The notes beneath the pieces were generated by a model. It was not told the DNA's origin. It did no database searches and saw only the letters and a list, made by a program, of their open reading frames with translations. A stretch of 64,000 bases of DNA from Euzebya tangerina. Its GTDB lineage: Bacteria; Actinomycetota; Nitriliruptoria; Euzebyales; Euzebyaceae. Shown one piece after another: positions 41,640 through 51,012 of the stretch. The stretch lies in NCBI RefSeq assembly GCF_003074135.1, contig NZ_PPDK01000001.1, forward strand, positions 682,001-746,000, given 5' to 3'. Both the position numbers and the translations under genes were made by a program. Position 1 is the first letter of the stretch; every line of letters starts with the position of its first letter.

Positions 41640-42616
41640 CGGGCCGGCTCCGTCCGGCGCAGCTGGTAGCTGGCTACAGCGGCGATGATGACGAGGCCCT
41701 CGACGATGGTCTTGGCGAAGGGGTCGACGCCGAGCACGTTGAGGACGACCTCCAGCACCGCGAAGATCACAACAGCCGCCACCGTTCCCGGGACGCCGCC
41801 GCGACCGCCCCCCAGGGCGGTGCCGCCGAGCACGACGACCGCGATCGACTCGAGGTCGTAGCCGCCACGCGTGCCGACACCGGTGTCGGGCCCGCCGAGC
41901 CGGCTGGCCAGGTACACGCCGGCCAGTGCGGCGAGGATGCTGCAGACCACGTGGGCGGCGACGATCACCCGCTCGACACGGATGCCGGAGGCACGGGCGA
42001 TGTCCTGCGACCCGCCGATGGCGTAGACGTGGTGGCCGGTGCGGGACCGACGGAGCCAGAGGTGGGCAGCGACAGCCACGATGACCAGGACGACGAAGGA
42101 GAGCGGGACCGCGCCGAGGCTCCCGTAGCCGAACTCGCGGAAGCCCTCCGACACGCTGCCGACGCGACCCTCGACCAGGGCGTTCAGGGCCCCGTTCAAC
42201 AGCAGCGCCGTGCCCAGGGTGGCGATCAGCGGATTGACGCCGAGCCGGGCGATGACCAGGCCGTTGACGGCTCCGACCACCCCTCCGGCGGCGAGCGCGG
42301 CCACCACGGCGGGGACGGCCATGCCGGCCTGGCCGTCCATGACGGCCGCCGTGACCACCGCGCCGAGGGTGACCGTCCAGGCCACGCTCAGATCGAAGGA
42401 CCCGACGACCATGGCCAGGGTCTGGCCCACGGCGACGAACCCCAGGGCCGTCGATCCGATCGCGATCGTCCGCAGGCTCGTGGAGGAGAGCATGCTCTCG
42501 CCACTGAGCGTCGTGATCGCGAGCGCGGCGATCAGGACGGCGATCAGGACCAGCCAGATCGGCTCCACCTGGCGGCGCGACCACAGCGGTGCCATCACAG
42601 TCGAGGCCGTTGTCAT
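41636..42616 (-). CDS. Ribose-type ABC transporter permease (first copy in operon)
   Basis: 326 residues, about ten membrane segments, with the family motifs MVVGSFDLSVAWTVTLGAV, HHVYAIGGSQDIARASGIR and SIAVVVLGGTALGGGRGGV. It overlaps the ATPase gene by 4 bases. It is paired with the permease at 40665-41639, which it resembles only in general layout. Confidence 0.93.
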   Translation of the reverse strand: MTTASTVMAPLWSRRQVEPIWLVLIAVLIAALAITTLSGESMLSSTSLRTIAIGSTALGFVAVGQTLAMVVGSFDLSVAWTVTLGAVVTAAVMDGQAGMAVPAVVAALAAGGVVGAVNGLVIARLGVNPLIATLGTALLLNGALNALVEGRVGSVSEGFREFGYGSLGAVPLSFVVLVIVAVAAHLWLRRSRTGHHVYAIGGSQDIARASGIRVERVIVAAHVVCSILAALAGVYLASRLGGPDTGVGTRGGYDLESIAVVVLGGTALGGGRGGVPGTVAAVVIFAVLEVVLNVLGVDPFAKTIVEGLVIIAAVASYQLRRTEPAR

Positions 42617-44127
42617 GCGGCACCCGAGAGCTGATCGAGGGTGATGCCGGTCGCCAGCGACATCACGTCCTCCTCGGAGGCATCCGCCGGCAATTCCCCG
42701 GCCACGGTGCCGCGGCGCAGCACCACCACGCGGTCGGAGACCCCCAGCAGTTCGGGGATCTCGGAGGAGATCATCACCACCCCCATGCCCTGCGTGGCCA
42801 GGTCGCGCAGGACCGTGTGGATCTCAGCCTTCGAGCCGACGTCGATGCCTCGCGTGGGTTCGTGCAGCAGGAGCACATCCACATCGGCCGTGAGCCACTT
42901 GGTGAGGACCACCTTCTGCTGGTTGCCGCCGCTGAGCTCGGCGACCGGCTGCTCGGCGCTGCGGTACTTCAGCGCGAACCGGTCGAGCAGGGCGATGATG
43001 CGGTCGCGCAGTCCCTCGGTGCGTCGGAGCGCCGCTGCGGTCATCCCCGCGTTGGTGCGGATCGACAGGGTGACCACCAGACCCTCGCCCTTGCGGTCGG
43101 CCGTGACGTAGCCGATGCCGCCAGCCACCGCCTGGCGGGGAGACTGCACGTCCAAGCGCGTTCCAGCCACGTCGACGGACCCGTGCGTGAAGGGGACCAG
43201 ACCGAAGATGCCGTCGGCCAGCTCGGCCTGCCCGGCCCCCTCCAGGCCGCCGATCCCGAGCACCTCACCACGACGGAGGGACAGGGAGATCGGCCCGACC
43301 CGTTCATTGCGCACCGCATCGAGGCGGAGCACGACCTCACCGATGTCCTCGGGCCCTGCCCAGTCGGGGTAGTACTCGTCGAGGTCGCGCCCGACCATCA
43401 GCCGCACCACGTCCTGCTCGGTGAGCTCGCCGACGTCCCGTTCGGCGACGCGCTGCCCGTCGCGGAGCACGACCACCCGGTCGGCCAGGTGGAAGACCTC
43501 CTCCAGCCGGTGGCTGATGTAGACGACCGCCGTCCCGGCTGTCGCAAGATCTCCGATCAAGGTGAACAGGGCCGCGGCTTCCTGTGGCGCGAGCGCCGCA
43601 GTGGGCTCGTCCATGATGAGCACGCGGGCGTCAACGGCCAGTGCCTTGGCGATCTCCACCATCTGCTGTCGTGCCAGCGTCAGGTCGCCAGCCCGATCGT
43701 CGGGCCGCACGGCGTCGGCGACGCCGAGGCGGTCGAGGAGCGCCTGGGTCGCCCGATGCATGGCGCGACGATCCACCACGCCGCGGGCGCGCGGTTCGAC
43801 GCCGAGGAAGACGTTCTGCGCCACGGAGCGCTCGGGGAGGATCGACAGCTCCTGGTGGATGATGGAGATGCCGGCACGACGGGCTTCCAGCGGGTGCTTG
43901 AAGCGCACCGACTGGCCGTCGACGACGAGATCGCCCGCATCCGGCCGGTGGACACCGGTCAGCAGCTTCATGAGCGTGGACTTGCCGGCGCCGTTCTCGC
44001 CGACCACGGCGGTGACGCTGCCTGGCGCGATCGTGAGGTCGACGGCGTCGACGGCCACGAGTGCGCCGAAGCGCTTCGTGAGCGCGCGCGCTTCCAGGAT
44101 CGGTTGATCCGACGACGGTGTCGACAT
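42613..44127 (-). CDS. Ribose-type ABC transporter ATPase (two NBDs)
   Basis: 504 residues. NBD1 has Walker A GENGAGKSTLMKLL, a signature LTLARQQMVEI and Walker B VLIMDEPTAAL. NBD2 has the degenerate Walker A usual for this family (GLEGAGQAELADG) but a normal signature LSGGNQQKVVL and LLLHEPTRGIDVG. It energises sugar import through the two permeases that follow. It is 22 bases after the oxidoreductase gene and lacks an obvious Shine-Dalgarno. Confidence 0.94.
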   Translation of the reverse strand: MSTPSSDQPILEARALTKRFGALVAVDAVDLTIAPGSVTAVVGENGAGKSTLMKLLTGVHRPDAGDLVVDGQSVRFKHPLEARRAGISIIHQELSILPERSVAQNVFLGVEPRARGVVDRRAMHRATQALLDRLGVADAVRPDDRAGDLTLARQQMVEIAKALAVDARVLIMDEPTAALAPQEAAALFTLIGDLATAGTAVVYISHRLEEVFHLADRVVVLRDGQRVAERDVGELTEQDVVRLMVGRDLDEYYPDWAGPEDIGEVVLRLDAVRNERVGPISLSLRRGEVLGIGGLEGAGQAELADGIFGLVPFTHGSVDVAGTRLDVQSPRQAVAGGIGYVTADRKGEGLVVTLSIRTNAGMTAAALRRTEGLRDRIIALLDRFALKYRSAEQPVAELSGGNQQKVVLTKWLTADVDVLLLHEPTRGIDVGSKAEIHTVLRDLATQGMGVVMISSEIPELLGVSDRVVVLRRGTVAGELPADASEEDVMSLATGITLDQLSGAA

Positions 44128-44149
44128 GATGGCAGGTGCGTCGCGGTGT

Positions 44150-45337
44150 CTAGATGATGACGTCGGAGACCGCGCCGTCGTCCTCGCGCAGGATCAGGTT
44201 GGTCCGTCCGTCGGGCAGCAGCTCCTTCTTGAGGACGATCTTCCCGTCGTGCCGCTCGATGTCCTTGGCGATCCGCGGCGTCTCGCCGTGTCGCCACTCG
44301 ACGTGCACCGGTTCCCAGGCACGGGTCTCCACGGACTTGTACGCGGCGTCCATCACGGCGTTGACGACGTAGCCGTCGTAGAAGGTCTCCGCGGGTTCGC
44401 GACCTTCGTCCATGGCGTCGAACATGTCGAGGAACATGTCGACGTAGCCCAGCGCCGAGGCCTCACCGCCGACCGGGAACAGCCAGCCCGCGTCGGTCTC
44501 GGCCTTCTCGGCGACGTAGCCGGCACCCTGGCCGGTGGAGTACATCTCGAGCCCCGTCCGCAGCCAGTGATCGATGCGCACGATCCCGTCGGTCCCCGAC
44601 ACCTCGTCGCGCAGGTCCATGCCTCCCCGGAAGGTCCACGAGCACTCGAACTGACCGATGGCGCCGTTGTCGAACCTCACCAGCGCGACCGCGTTGTCCT
44701 CGAGGTCGATGGGGTGGACCAGCGTGTCGGCCCAGGCCATCACCTCGACCGGCCGGTTCCCCTTGCCGACGAAGTTTCGGATGATCTCGATGCAGTGGCA
44801 CGACATGTCGATGATGGCGCCGCCGCCGGCGGTCTCCTTGTTCCAGAAGTGGGCGGTGTGGGGTCCCGGGTGAGCTTCACGGCTGCGGACCCAGGTGACG
44901 TCGCCGATGGCGCCGTTGTTCACCGCTTCGAGGGCCTTGAGCGTCTTGGGGGTGTAGCAGAGATCCTCCAGGTAGCCGGCGAAGACGCCAGCCTTCTCCA
45001 CGGCGTCCAGCATGCGCTTGGCCTCCTCTGCCGTGCGTGCCAGGGGCTTGGTGCACAGGACGGCCTTGCCAGCTTCCGCGGCGAGCATCACGGCCTCCTC
45101 GTGCAGGGAGTTGGGCAGCCCGATGACAACTGTGTCGGTGTCCGGGTGGTTGATCGCCTCCTTCATGTCGGTGGCGGTGTGGGGGATGTCCCAGCGGGAC
45201 GAGAACGCGTCAGCACGCTCCTGGGTCCGCGAGTAGACGCAGCCGACCCGGTCACGTCCACGGAAGGCGTGCAGCGTCTCGGCGTAGAAGTTCCCGATCA
45301 GTCCGGTCCCGAGCAGGGTGATGGCGTGGCTCTCCAC
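44150..45337 (-). CDS. Gfo/Idh/MocA-family oxidoreductase
   Basis: 395 residues from the GTG at 45337, with AGGAG upstream; the frame is open to 45403 but that part covers the promoter. The N-terminal Rossmann domain begins [17 protein letters not shown], the cofactor-associated Lys is in [16 protein letters not shown], and the catalytic-domain pattern [20 protein letters not shown] holds the typical GGG-x3-D-x3-H. It would oxidise a sugar or inositol-like hydroxyl with NAD(P). It is the first gene of the leftward operon. Confidence 0.92.
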   Translation of the reverse strand: MESHAITLLGTGLIGNFYAETLHAFRGRDRVGCVYSRTQERADAFSSRWDIPHTATDMKEAINHPDTDTVVIGLPNSLHEEAVMLAAEAGKAVLCTKPLARTAEEAKRMLDAVEKAGVFAGYLEDLCYTPKTLKALEAVNNGAIGDVTWVRSREAHPGPHTAHFWNKETAGGGAIIDMSCHCIEIIRNFVGKGNRPVEVMAWADTLVHPIDLEDNAVALVRFDNGAIGQFECSWTFRGGMDLRDEVSGTDGIVRIDHWLRTGLEMYSTGQGAGYVAEKAETDAGWLFPVGGEASALGYVDMFLDMFDAMDEGREPAETFYDGYVVNAVMDAAYKSVETRAWEPVHVEWRHGETPRIAKDIERHDGKIVLKKELLPDGRTNLILREDDGAVSDVII

Positions 45338-45375
45338 AGATGGCTCCTGGGTTGCAAGTCGTCGTGTTTCGTGCA

Positions 45376-45404
45376 TCTCATCGCAGATCATGCATGATGT
45401 CAAG
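45376..45404 (-). promoter_or_regulatory. Promoter of the 13-gene operon with palindromic operator in the spacer
   Basis: On the reverse strand TTGACA (45404-45399, consensus -35) is followed after 17 bases by a weak TGAGAT (45381-45376). A perfect 12-bp palindrome ATCATGCATGAT (45388-45399) fills the spacer and touches the -35, an ideal repressor position. The divergent region (45338-45465) is markedly A+T-rich for this genome. Binding by the operon's GntR protein is inferred. Confidence 0.6.
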
Positions 45405-45465
45405 AAGAATATTTGTTTAGGTGAATCGTGTATGATCTGGCATCCCCGTTCCGAGGAGCCACCCC

Positions 45466-46458
45466 GTGTTCACAGCCGACCGCGTCCAGATCACCGTCGT
45501 CATGGAGAACCAGATCGACATGCTCCTACCGGATCTCGACCCGGACGCGGGGGCGCTGCACTGCGTCACCCGCAACGGCCTCGTCGAGCACTTCGACCCC
45601 AAGCACACGATCCCGGTGGCCGAGAACGGCATCTCCCTGCTGGTCGAGGCGTGGCGGGGGAAGCGCTCGAGCCGCGTGCTGTTCGACGTGGGGATCACCG
45701 GAAGCGCGATGGCCCACAACCTGGCCGCGCTGCGGATCGACCCGGCCACGATCGACCACATCGTCATCTCGCACGGTCACCCCGACCACTACGGCGGGAT
45801 CCACGGGGTGCTGGAGCTCACCGAGAACCGCCGTACGCCCGTCGCAACGCACCCCGACGCGTTCCTCCCCCGGTACGCCGTCATGCCCGACGGTCGCACC
45901 TCACCCTTCTACAACCGCGACTTCACCGCAGACTCACTGGACGTCCGAGGTGGGGCCCCGGTGCTGACCAGAGAGCCATTGGACCTGGGCTGGGGGCTGC
46001 GCACGACGGGTGAGATCCCACGGGAGGTCGACTTCGAGGGCCCCCGCCCACCGGCCGAGCCGATCGGCGCCCCCGGCTTGTACCAGGTCGATGATGATGG
46101 CGCGTTCGGCCTGGACGAGGTGTGGGACGAGCAGGGACTGGTGATCGACGTCGCAGGCGAGGGGCTGGTCGTGCTCACCGGCTGCGCCCATGCCGGGGTG
46201 ATCAACACCTGCCGTCGTGCCGTGGACCTCGCCGGTGGCGACCGGCGGGTTCGTGCCGTCATGGGCGGATTCCACCTGGGATTTCCGACGACCCCCCAGG
46301 AGAACGTCGCCAAGACCGTCGACGCCTTCAGCGAGATGGGCGCCGACATGGTGATGCCGATGCACTGCAGCGGCCTGCGCGCGCACGCCGCGATGCAGGC
46401 TGGCCTACCGGAGGCCTACGTGCAGCCGGCCGTGGGCTCGGTCATCACGATCGGCTAG
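45466..46458 (+). CDS. Metallo-beta-lactamase-fold hydrolase (dihydropterin phosphate synthase-like type)
   Basis: 330 residues from a GTG with GAGGAG upstream. Metal-binding motifs are [13 protein letters not shown] (HxHxDH), a His in [13 protein letters not shown], and GGFHLG near the C-terminus. The long version with TGCAHAGxxNT is typical of the MBL group annotated as 7,8-dihydropterin-6-yl-methyl-4-(beta-D-ribofuranosyl)aminobenzene 5'-phosphate synthase, most of whose bacterial members have unknown function. It is divergent from the oxidoreductase and shares the intergenic operator region, so it may act in the same pathway, for instance as a lactonase. Confidence 0.87.
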   Translation: MFTADRVQITVVMENQIDMLLPDLDPDAGALHCVTRNGLVEHFDPKHTIPVAENGISLLVEAWRGKRSSRVLFDVGITGSAMAHNLAALRIDPATIDHIVISHGHPDHYGGIHGVLELTENRRTPVATHPDAFLPRYAVMPDGRTSPFYNRDFTADSLDVRGGAPVLTREPLDLGWGLRTTGEIPREVDFEGPRPPAEPIGAPGLYQVDDDGAFGLDEVWDEQGLVIDVAGEGLVVLTGCAHAGVINTCRRAVDLAGGDRRVRAVMGGFHLGFPTTPQENVAKTVDAFSEMGADMVMPMHCSGLRAHAAMQAGLPEAYVQPAVGSVITIG

Positions 46459-46483
46459 GTCATCGAGGTCGGCTCGACGTGTG

Positions 46484-46975
46484 TCAGTTCAGCTGCTTCC
46501 AGAAGACCACCTTGTGGTCGCCTGGGCCGTAGAACTCGCGGATGCGGGCTTCCTCCACGTAGCCGAGTCGGGCGTAGAACGCGCGGGTGCGGGTGTACTG
46601 GTCAGTGGAGGAGGTCTCGACGACGAGGGTTCGTGCTTCGCCCTCACCCCGACCGCGGAGATCGTCCTCGACGTGGTCCATCACCGCTGCGCCGATGCCG
46701 GTGCTCTGGTGGTCGGGGTGGACCGCGATGAAGTAGAGATTCCACATCCGGTCGGCGTACGGCTCGGGCGCGAACTGGGCCGCGGCGACGACGGTGCCGT
46801 CGGCGGCCTCGACCACACGCCACTCGTGGCCTTGGAGGCTGCCGTCGAGTGCTCCGTGGAGCATGTCATCGAAGAACTCGGCCTCGTCGGCGCTGAACAT
46901 GTCGGCGTCGACGGCGATCTCCTTGATGCGGGCCAGATCGTCGGCGGTGGCGGTGCGGATGGTGTGCGTGGTCAT
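46484..46975 (-). CDS. GNAT-family N-acetyltransferase
   Basis: 163 residues from the ATG at 46975; the longer open frame overlaps the divergent regulator gene. The acetyl-CoA-binding motif A is FIAVHPDHQSTGIGAAVMD, preceded by the strand WNLYF and followed by TRAFYARLGY (motif B). It acetylates a small molecule or a protein N-terminus; the substrate is unknown. Confidence 0.88.
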   Translation of the reverse strand: MTTHTIRTATADDLARIKEIAVDADMFSADEAEFFDDMLHGALDGSLQGHEWRVVEAADGTVVAAAQFAPEPYADRMWNLYFIAVHPDHQSTGIGAAVMDHVEDDLRGRGEGEARTLVVETSSTDQYTRTRAFYARLGYVEEARIREFYGPGDHKVVFWKQLN

Positions 46976-47080
46976 GCCGTTCTCGAGTCTGTTCGGTTGG
47001 TGATTGGTGTCGAGCCGCTGATCTCCGAGCCCGCCAGCGGCCTCGCCCGGTCGACGGTCAGCGGCGTATCGTCGTCGGAC

Positions 47081-47521
47081 ATGGGCGCAGCTGCCACCCC
47101 CCGGGTCCACGAGGACCTGCTCGCGCACCTGCGGCGGGCCAAGGACTTGGCCGACCGTCACTACGCCGCTCCGTTGGATCTCGACGGCCTGGCCGCGGCG
47201 GCGGGGGTGTCGAAGTACCACTTCCTGCGCTGCTTCACCGCGACCTACGGCGTCACACCCGCCCGCTACCTGACCGAGCGCCGGATCGCCCAGGCCCAGG
47301 ACCTGCTGCGTACGTCCAACCTGGCCGTGACCGAGGTGTGCCTGCTGGTCGGGTTCTCGAGCCTCGGGTCGTTCTCCACCAAGTTCCGGGCGCTGGTCGG
47401 GATGAGCCCCTCGGCCTACCAGGCATCCTATGCCGAACGAGGGGTCCCGAAGATCCCCGGCTGCTGGGTGTTCATGCGGGGCTGGCAGGGCCCGGAGGAC
47501 CGCAATTCTGGAGAAGCGTGA
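47081..47521 (+). CDS. AraC-family regulator consisting only of the DNA-binding domain
   Basis: 146 residues holding both AraC helix-turn-helix motifs (LDGLAAAAGVSKYHFLRCF and VTEVCLLVGFSSLGSFSTKF) and almost nothing else, so no effector domain is evident. It is 28 bases upstream of a VOC-family gene and probably controls it; such AraC-VOC pairs recur in actinobacteria. The 105-base gap to the divergent acetyltransferase gene should hold both promoters. Confidence 0.9.
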   Translation: MGAAATPRVHEDLLAHLRRAKDLADRHYAAPLDLDGLAAAAGVSKYHFLRCFTATYGVTPARYLTERRIAQAQDLLRTSNLAVTEVCLLVGFSSLGSFSTKFRALVGMSPSAYQASYAERGVPKIPGCWVFMRGWQGPEDRNSGEA

Positions 47522-47549
47522 GTCCGCCGGACCTCGCTACGGTCCGATC

Positions 47550-47987
47550 ATGACGATCACACACATCTCACTCGCCACCGTCTGGGTCACCGATCAGGAC
47601 GAGGCCAAGGCGTTCTACATCGACACCTTGGGCTTCGAGGAGGCCACCGACATGACGATGGGCGACGGCTACCGCTGGGTCGCTGTCCGGCACCCCGACC
47701 ACCCGGAGCTGGAGGTCACCCTGATGGTCCCCGGACCACCTCTGACCGATGAGCACGCCGAGGCGATCCGGCGGTCGCTGGCCTCCGGCGACAACCCCGG
47801 GCTGGGTGTGTCGACCGACAACTGTCAGCAGACCTTCGAGGAGTTGGAGGCCAAGGGTGTGACGTTCGTCCAGCCGCCCGCCGAGCGGCCCTACGGGGTG
47901 GAGGCCGTCTTCCGCGACAACCAGGGGAACTGGTGCGTGTTGGTGGAGCGCACGGAGTACGACGGCAGCGAGTTCCCGCACGCCTGA
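47550..47987 (+). CDS. VOC-family (glyoxalase/bleomycin-resistance-like) protein
   Basis: 145 residues from the ATG at 47550. Two beta-alpha-beta-beta-beta modules are visible: HISLATVWVTDQDEAKAFYI with WVAVRHPDHPELEVTL, and LGVSTDNCQQTFEELEAKGV with AVFRDNQGNWCVLVE. Metal ligands would be the His in THISLA and the Glu near the end. The family includes dioxygenases, isomerases and resistance proteins; the function is open. Confidence 0.88.
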   Translation: MTITHISLATVWVTDQDEAKAFYIDTLGFEEATDMTMGDGYRWVAVRHPDHPELEVTLMVPGPPLTDEHAEAIRRSLASGDNPGLGVSTDNCQQTFEELEAKGVTFVQPPAERPYGVEAVFRDNQGNWCVLVERTEYDGSEFPHA

Positions 47988-48010
47988 TCCTCACCACTCC
48001 GCCACCACCA

Positions 48011-50932
48011 TCACCGGCTGATCAGCGCCTCGACGGCCACCAGCGCCGCGGTCACCAACTCAGCCGGTTCGCGTTGCGCGCCCTCCTCGCGGAGGCGCTG
48101 TGCCACCCGGAGACCGAGCCGCTCGGCCAGGGCGGTGGTCGCCACGGCCACGCGACGACGCTCGGCCTCATACAGGGCAACTGACGAGGTGGCTCCCAGC
48201 AGGAGGGCGGCCACCTCATCGCTGCCCATGCGAGTGAGGAGCACGGCCACGTTGCGCAGGGTGCTCTCCTGCACGCTGACGCTGCCCGACCCGCGAAGGG
48301 CCTCCAGCGTCTCGCGGGCGTGGTGCAGCACGGTCGCGGGATCGCCGTGCCGTGCGCGCAGGGCGGTGGCTCCGCTGCTGGCGGCGACGATCACCAGGTG
48401 ACCACCAACCGCGTGGCCCCGCTCGATGGCCACCTCGAACGCGGCCAGGGCCGCCTCGGGGTTGTGTCCGGCCTCGGCCTCGGCGCGGGCGTAGGCCGCC
48501 CAGGCGTCCAGCAGAGGGCTTCCCAGCTGCTGGGCGCGCCGCGAGACATCTGCGGCCGCGCGACGGGCCGCTGCGAAGTCACCCACGTAGGCCCGCGAGA
48601 GCGCCACGCCGACCAGACCGGCCGTCGCCTGGTAGCCATCCCCGGCCTCCTCACCAACTCGGAATGCTTCGAGGTAGGCGGCTTCGGCACCGTCGTCGAC
48701 CCCCCACAGCCGGATGTTGCCCAGGACGTTCCAGCCAGCTGCTGACACTGGCGTTGCCTCTCGCCGGGCGAGCAGGGGCTGGACCAGCCGGTGCGCCTCG
48801 CCGAAGGCGCCGCGAGTGGAGGCCTCGATCGCAGCGGCAACGGTGACGCCATCGCTGAGTGTGTCTGGCACGCTCGATTCCCGGCCGTTGCCGATCAGAC
48901 CCTGGGCAGCACGGGCGCTGCGGAGGAGCTCTGGGCGTTGAGTCTCGAAGGCGTACTCCGACACGCCACACGCCAGCCGTGCCAGTGCTCCAACGTCACC
49001 ACGGTCGACCACCCGATCGGTGACGCGCTGCAGGTCGGCCAGGCACGCGTTCAGCTCGGTGATCCGCTCGATCTCGCCCGGCGTCCCGAAGCTGGCTGCG
49101 GTCGCCTCGGCCATCGCCAGCACCACGTCGGTGTGCCGCGCCTCGGCCGCCGCCGAATCGCCGACCTCCTCCAGCTCCTCGGCCGCGCAGGCCCGCAGCG
49201 TCTCGAGCAGCAGGAAGCGTCCGGGCTTCCGGCGCGCCACGAGTGAGTGCTCGACCAGTCGGCCGAGACTGGCCGCCGCTCCCGGGATGGCGGCACCAGC
49301 AGGGCCGAGCAGGCCCTCCGCCTGCGCCACGGTGAAGGGACCCGCGAAGACCGACAGCCACCCGAAGGCGCGCCGGTCGGCGTCGCCGAGTTGTGCGGTG
49401 GACCAGGCGACCAGGCTGCGCAGGTCCGAGTGCGCGGGGTGCGGCACGGGTCGCGCCGCCTCCAGCAATGCCAACCGGTCGTCGAGCCGGTCCCGCACGG
49501 CCTCAAGACCCAGGTTGCGCGTCTGGCGGGCGGCCAACTCGATGGCCAGCGGAAGACCGTCCAAGGCCACCACGACGTCCGTGGCCGTTCGGCGCTGCTC
49601 GGGGTCATCCAGGTCGAGGCTTGGGCCAACGCGTGCGGCGAAGAGGGTCAGCGCAGCCGCCGGGTCGTCGCCAGATGACCGGGTTGGCAGCGGCTCGACG
49701 TTGCTGATGTGCTCCCCGTCTATCCCAAGGGGGATGCGGCTCGTCGAGAGGATCGTGGTTCCGCGCGTGACCTCGAGAAGTGCATCGGCGACGTCGGCCA
49801 CCTGGGCGACGGCCTGCTCGCAGTTGTCGAGCACCACCAGTGGGCCTGTGGCGCCCAGTGCCTCCGCCAGTGGGGAGAGCGTGACCATGTCGGTCGGTGT
49901 GCCACAGCCGACAGCCAGCGCAAGACGGCCCAGCACGTCCGGACGGTTGCGCGCGTCGAGCAGGTCAGCCCAGACGACGTCGCCCTCCTCGCGTCGGGCG
50001 ACCTCCAGGGCCAGCCGCGTCTTGCCAACCCCGCCTGGCCCCAGCAGCGTCACACACCGGTGGGTAGCCAGGTCCCGCCTCGTCCGCTCGATCTCGTTCT
50101 GTCGGCCGTGCAGGCTCGAGCGCGGCGGCGCCGGGCGTGCCCGCCGCTCCGAACGGCCAGACGGCGGGTCGGCCGGGCCGACCACGCTGGGCAACTGCCC
50201 ACGCAGCAGGGCGGTGTGGACCTCCTCCAGCGCGGCTGAAGGGTCCAGACCCAACTCGGTGACGAGCCGATCCCGGAACGCCTGCACGGCGCTGTCGGCC
50301 TCGGCCAGCCGTCCGGTGGCGGCCAACGTCCGGACCAGCAGCACCACACCGGGCTCGTGCAGTGGGTCGATGCTGAGGACCGAGCGGGCGTCGGTTTCGG
50401 CCAGGGCGACCTCGCCGGTCTCCAGGGCGGCCACGCCTCGGTCGACCTGCGTCAGCAGTCGCCTGCGGAGGAGCCGAGCGGCATCCTCGACCAGGCCGTT
50501 CGCCTCCAGGACCGCAGGGTCGTCGGTGCGCCACAGCTCGAGCGCCTGATCCAGCTGCTGGCGGCGCTCGGCCGGGTCGGCGACGCGGGAGGCCTCCACC
50601 ACGAGGTGCTCGAAGCGCACGACGTCGACCGTGACAGCGGGCACGGTCAGGCGGTAGCCGGGCGGTGCCCGCTGGATCGTGTCCGGTCCGCCCAGGTGGT
50701 GCCGCAACCTGGCGAGCTGCGATTGCAGGCTGTTCCGTGCGGACGGCGGGGCTGCCTCCGCCCACAGCAGGTCGATGAGGCGGTCGGTGGAGACGGTCCG
50801 GGGTCGGTTGATGGCCAGCGCGGCCAGCAGGCGGCGCTGGTGGCCCTCCGGGATGGCGGCGGGCTCCCCGTCCACCTCGACCACGAGCGGCCCGAGGAGC
50901 GCGATGCTCACCTCATGCGGAGTCTCCGCCAT
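48011..50932 (-). CDS. SARP/AfsR-type transcriptional activator with NB-ARC and TPR regions
   Basis: 973 residues from the ATG at 50932. An OmpR-type winged helix (about 5-95, ALLGPLVVEVDGEP, LIDLLWAEAAPPSARNSLQSQ) and a bacterial transcriptional activation domain (about 100-245, DVVRFEHLV, VTELGLDPSAALEEVHTALL) are followed by an NB-ARC ATPase (Walker A LLGPGGVGKTRLALE, Walker B VVLDNCEQ) and a C-terminal TPR-like helical repeat (about 560-973). AfsR-like proteins activate secondary-metabolism promoters at direct repeats spaced 11 bp; such repeats occur at 52232-52258. Targets are unproven. Confidence 0.93.
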   Translation of the reverse strand: MAETPHEVSIALLGPLVVEVDGEPAAIPEGHQRRLLAALAINRPRTVSTDRLIDLLWAEAAPPSARNSLQSQLARLRHHLGGPDTIQRAPPGYRLTVPAVTVDVVRFEHLVVEASRVADPAERRQQLDQALELWRTDDPAVLEANGLVEDAARLLRRRLLTQVDRGVAALETGEVALAETDARSVLSIDPLHEPGVVLLVRTLAATGRLAEADSAVQAFRDRLVTELGLDPSAALEEVHTALLRGQLPSVVGPADPPSGRSERRARPAPPRSSLHGRQNEIERTRRDLATHRCVTLLGPGGVGKTRLALEVARREEGDVVWADLLDARNRPDVLGRLALAVGCGTPTDMVTLSPLAEALGATGPLVVLDNCEQAVAQVADVADALLEVTRGTTILSTSRIPLGIDGEHISNVEPLPTRSSGDDPAAALTLFAARVGPSLDLDDPEQRRTATDVVVALDGLPLAIELAARQTRNLGLEAVRDRLDDRLALLEAARPVPHPAHSDLRSLVAWSTAQLGDADRRAFGWLSVFAGPFTVAQAEGLLGPAGAAIPGAAASLGRLVEHSLVARRKPGRFLLLETLRACAAEELEEVGDSAAAEARHTDVVLAMAEATAASFGTPGEIERITELNACLADLQRVTDRVVDRGDVGALARLACGVSEYAFETQRPELLRSARAAQGLIGNGRESSVPDTLSDGVTVAAAIEASTRGAFGEAHRLVQPLLARREATPVSAAGWNVLGNIRLWGVDDGAEAAYLEAFRVGEEAGDGYQATAGLVGVALSRAYVGDFAAARRAAADVSRRAQQLGSPLLDAWAAYARAEAEAGHNPEAALAAFEVAIERGHAVGGHLVIVAASSGATALRARHGDPATVLHHARETLEALRGSGSVSVQESTLRNVAVLLTRMGSDEVAALLLGATSSVALYEAERRRVAVATTALAERLGLRVAQRLREEGAQREPAELVTAALVAVEALISR

Positions 50933-51012
50933 GCCACCAGTGTCGCAGACGTCGATCGAGCGAAGGCGTTGGCCGCCGCCCGGGGGCACGCTCGCGAGGA
51001 CGGGCACCTCGC

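Noticed and set aside
38848-41688. 946-codon open frame on the + strand
   Set aside because: It is antisense to the CoA-transferase, binding-protein and permease genes, which have clear motifs; its translation is low-complexity Arg/Ser/Pro.
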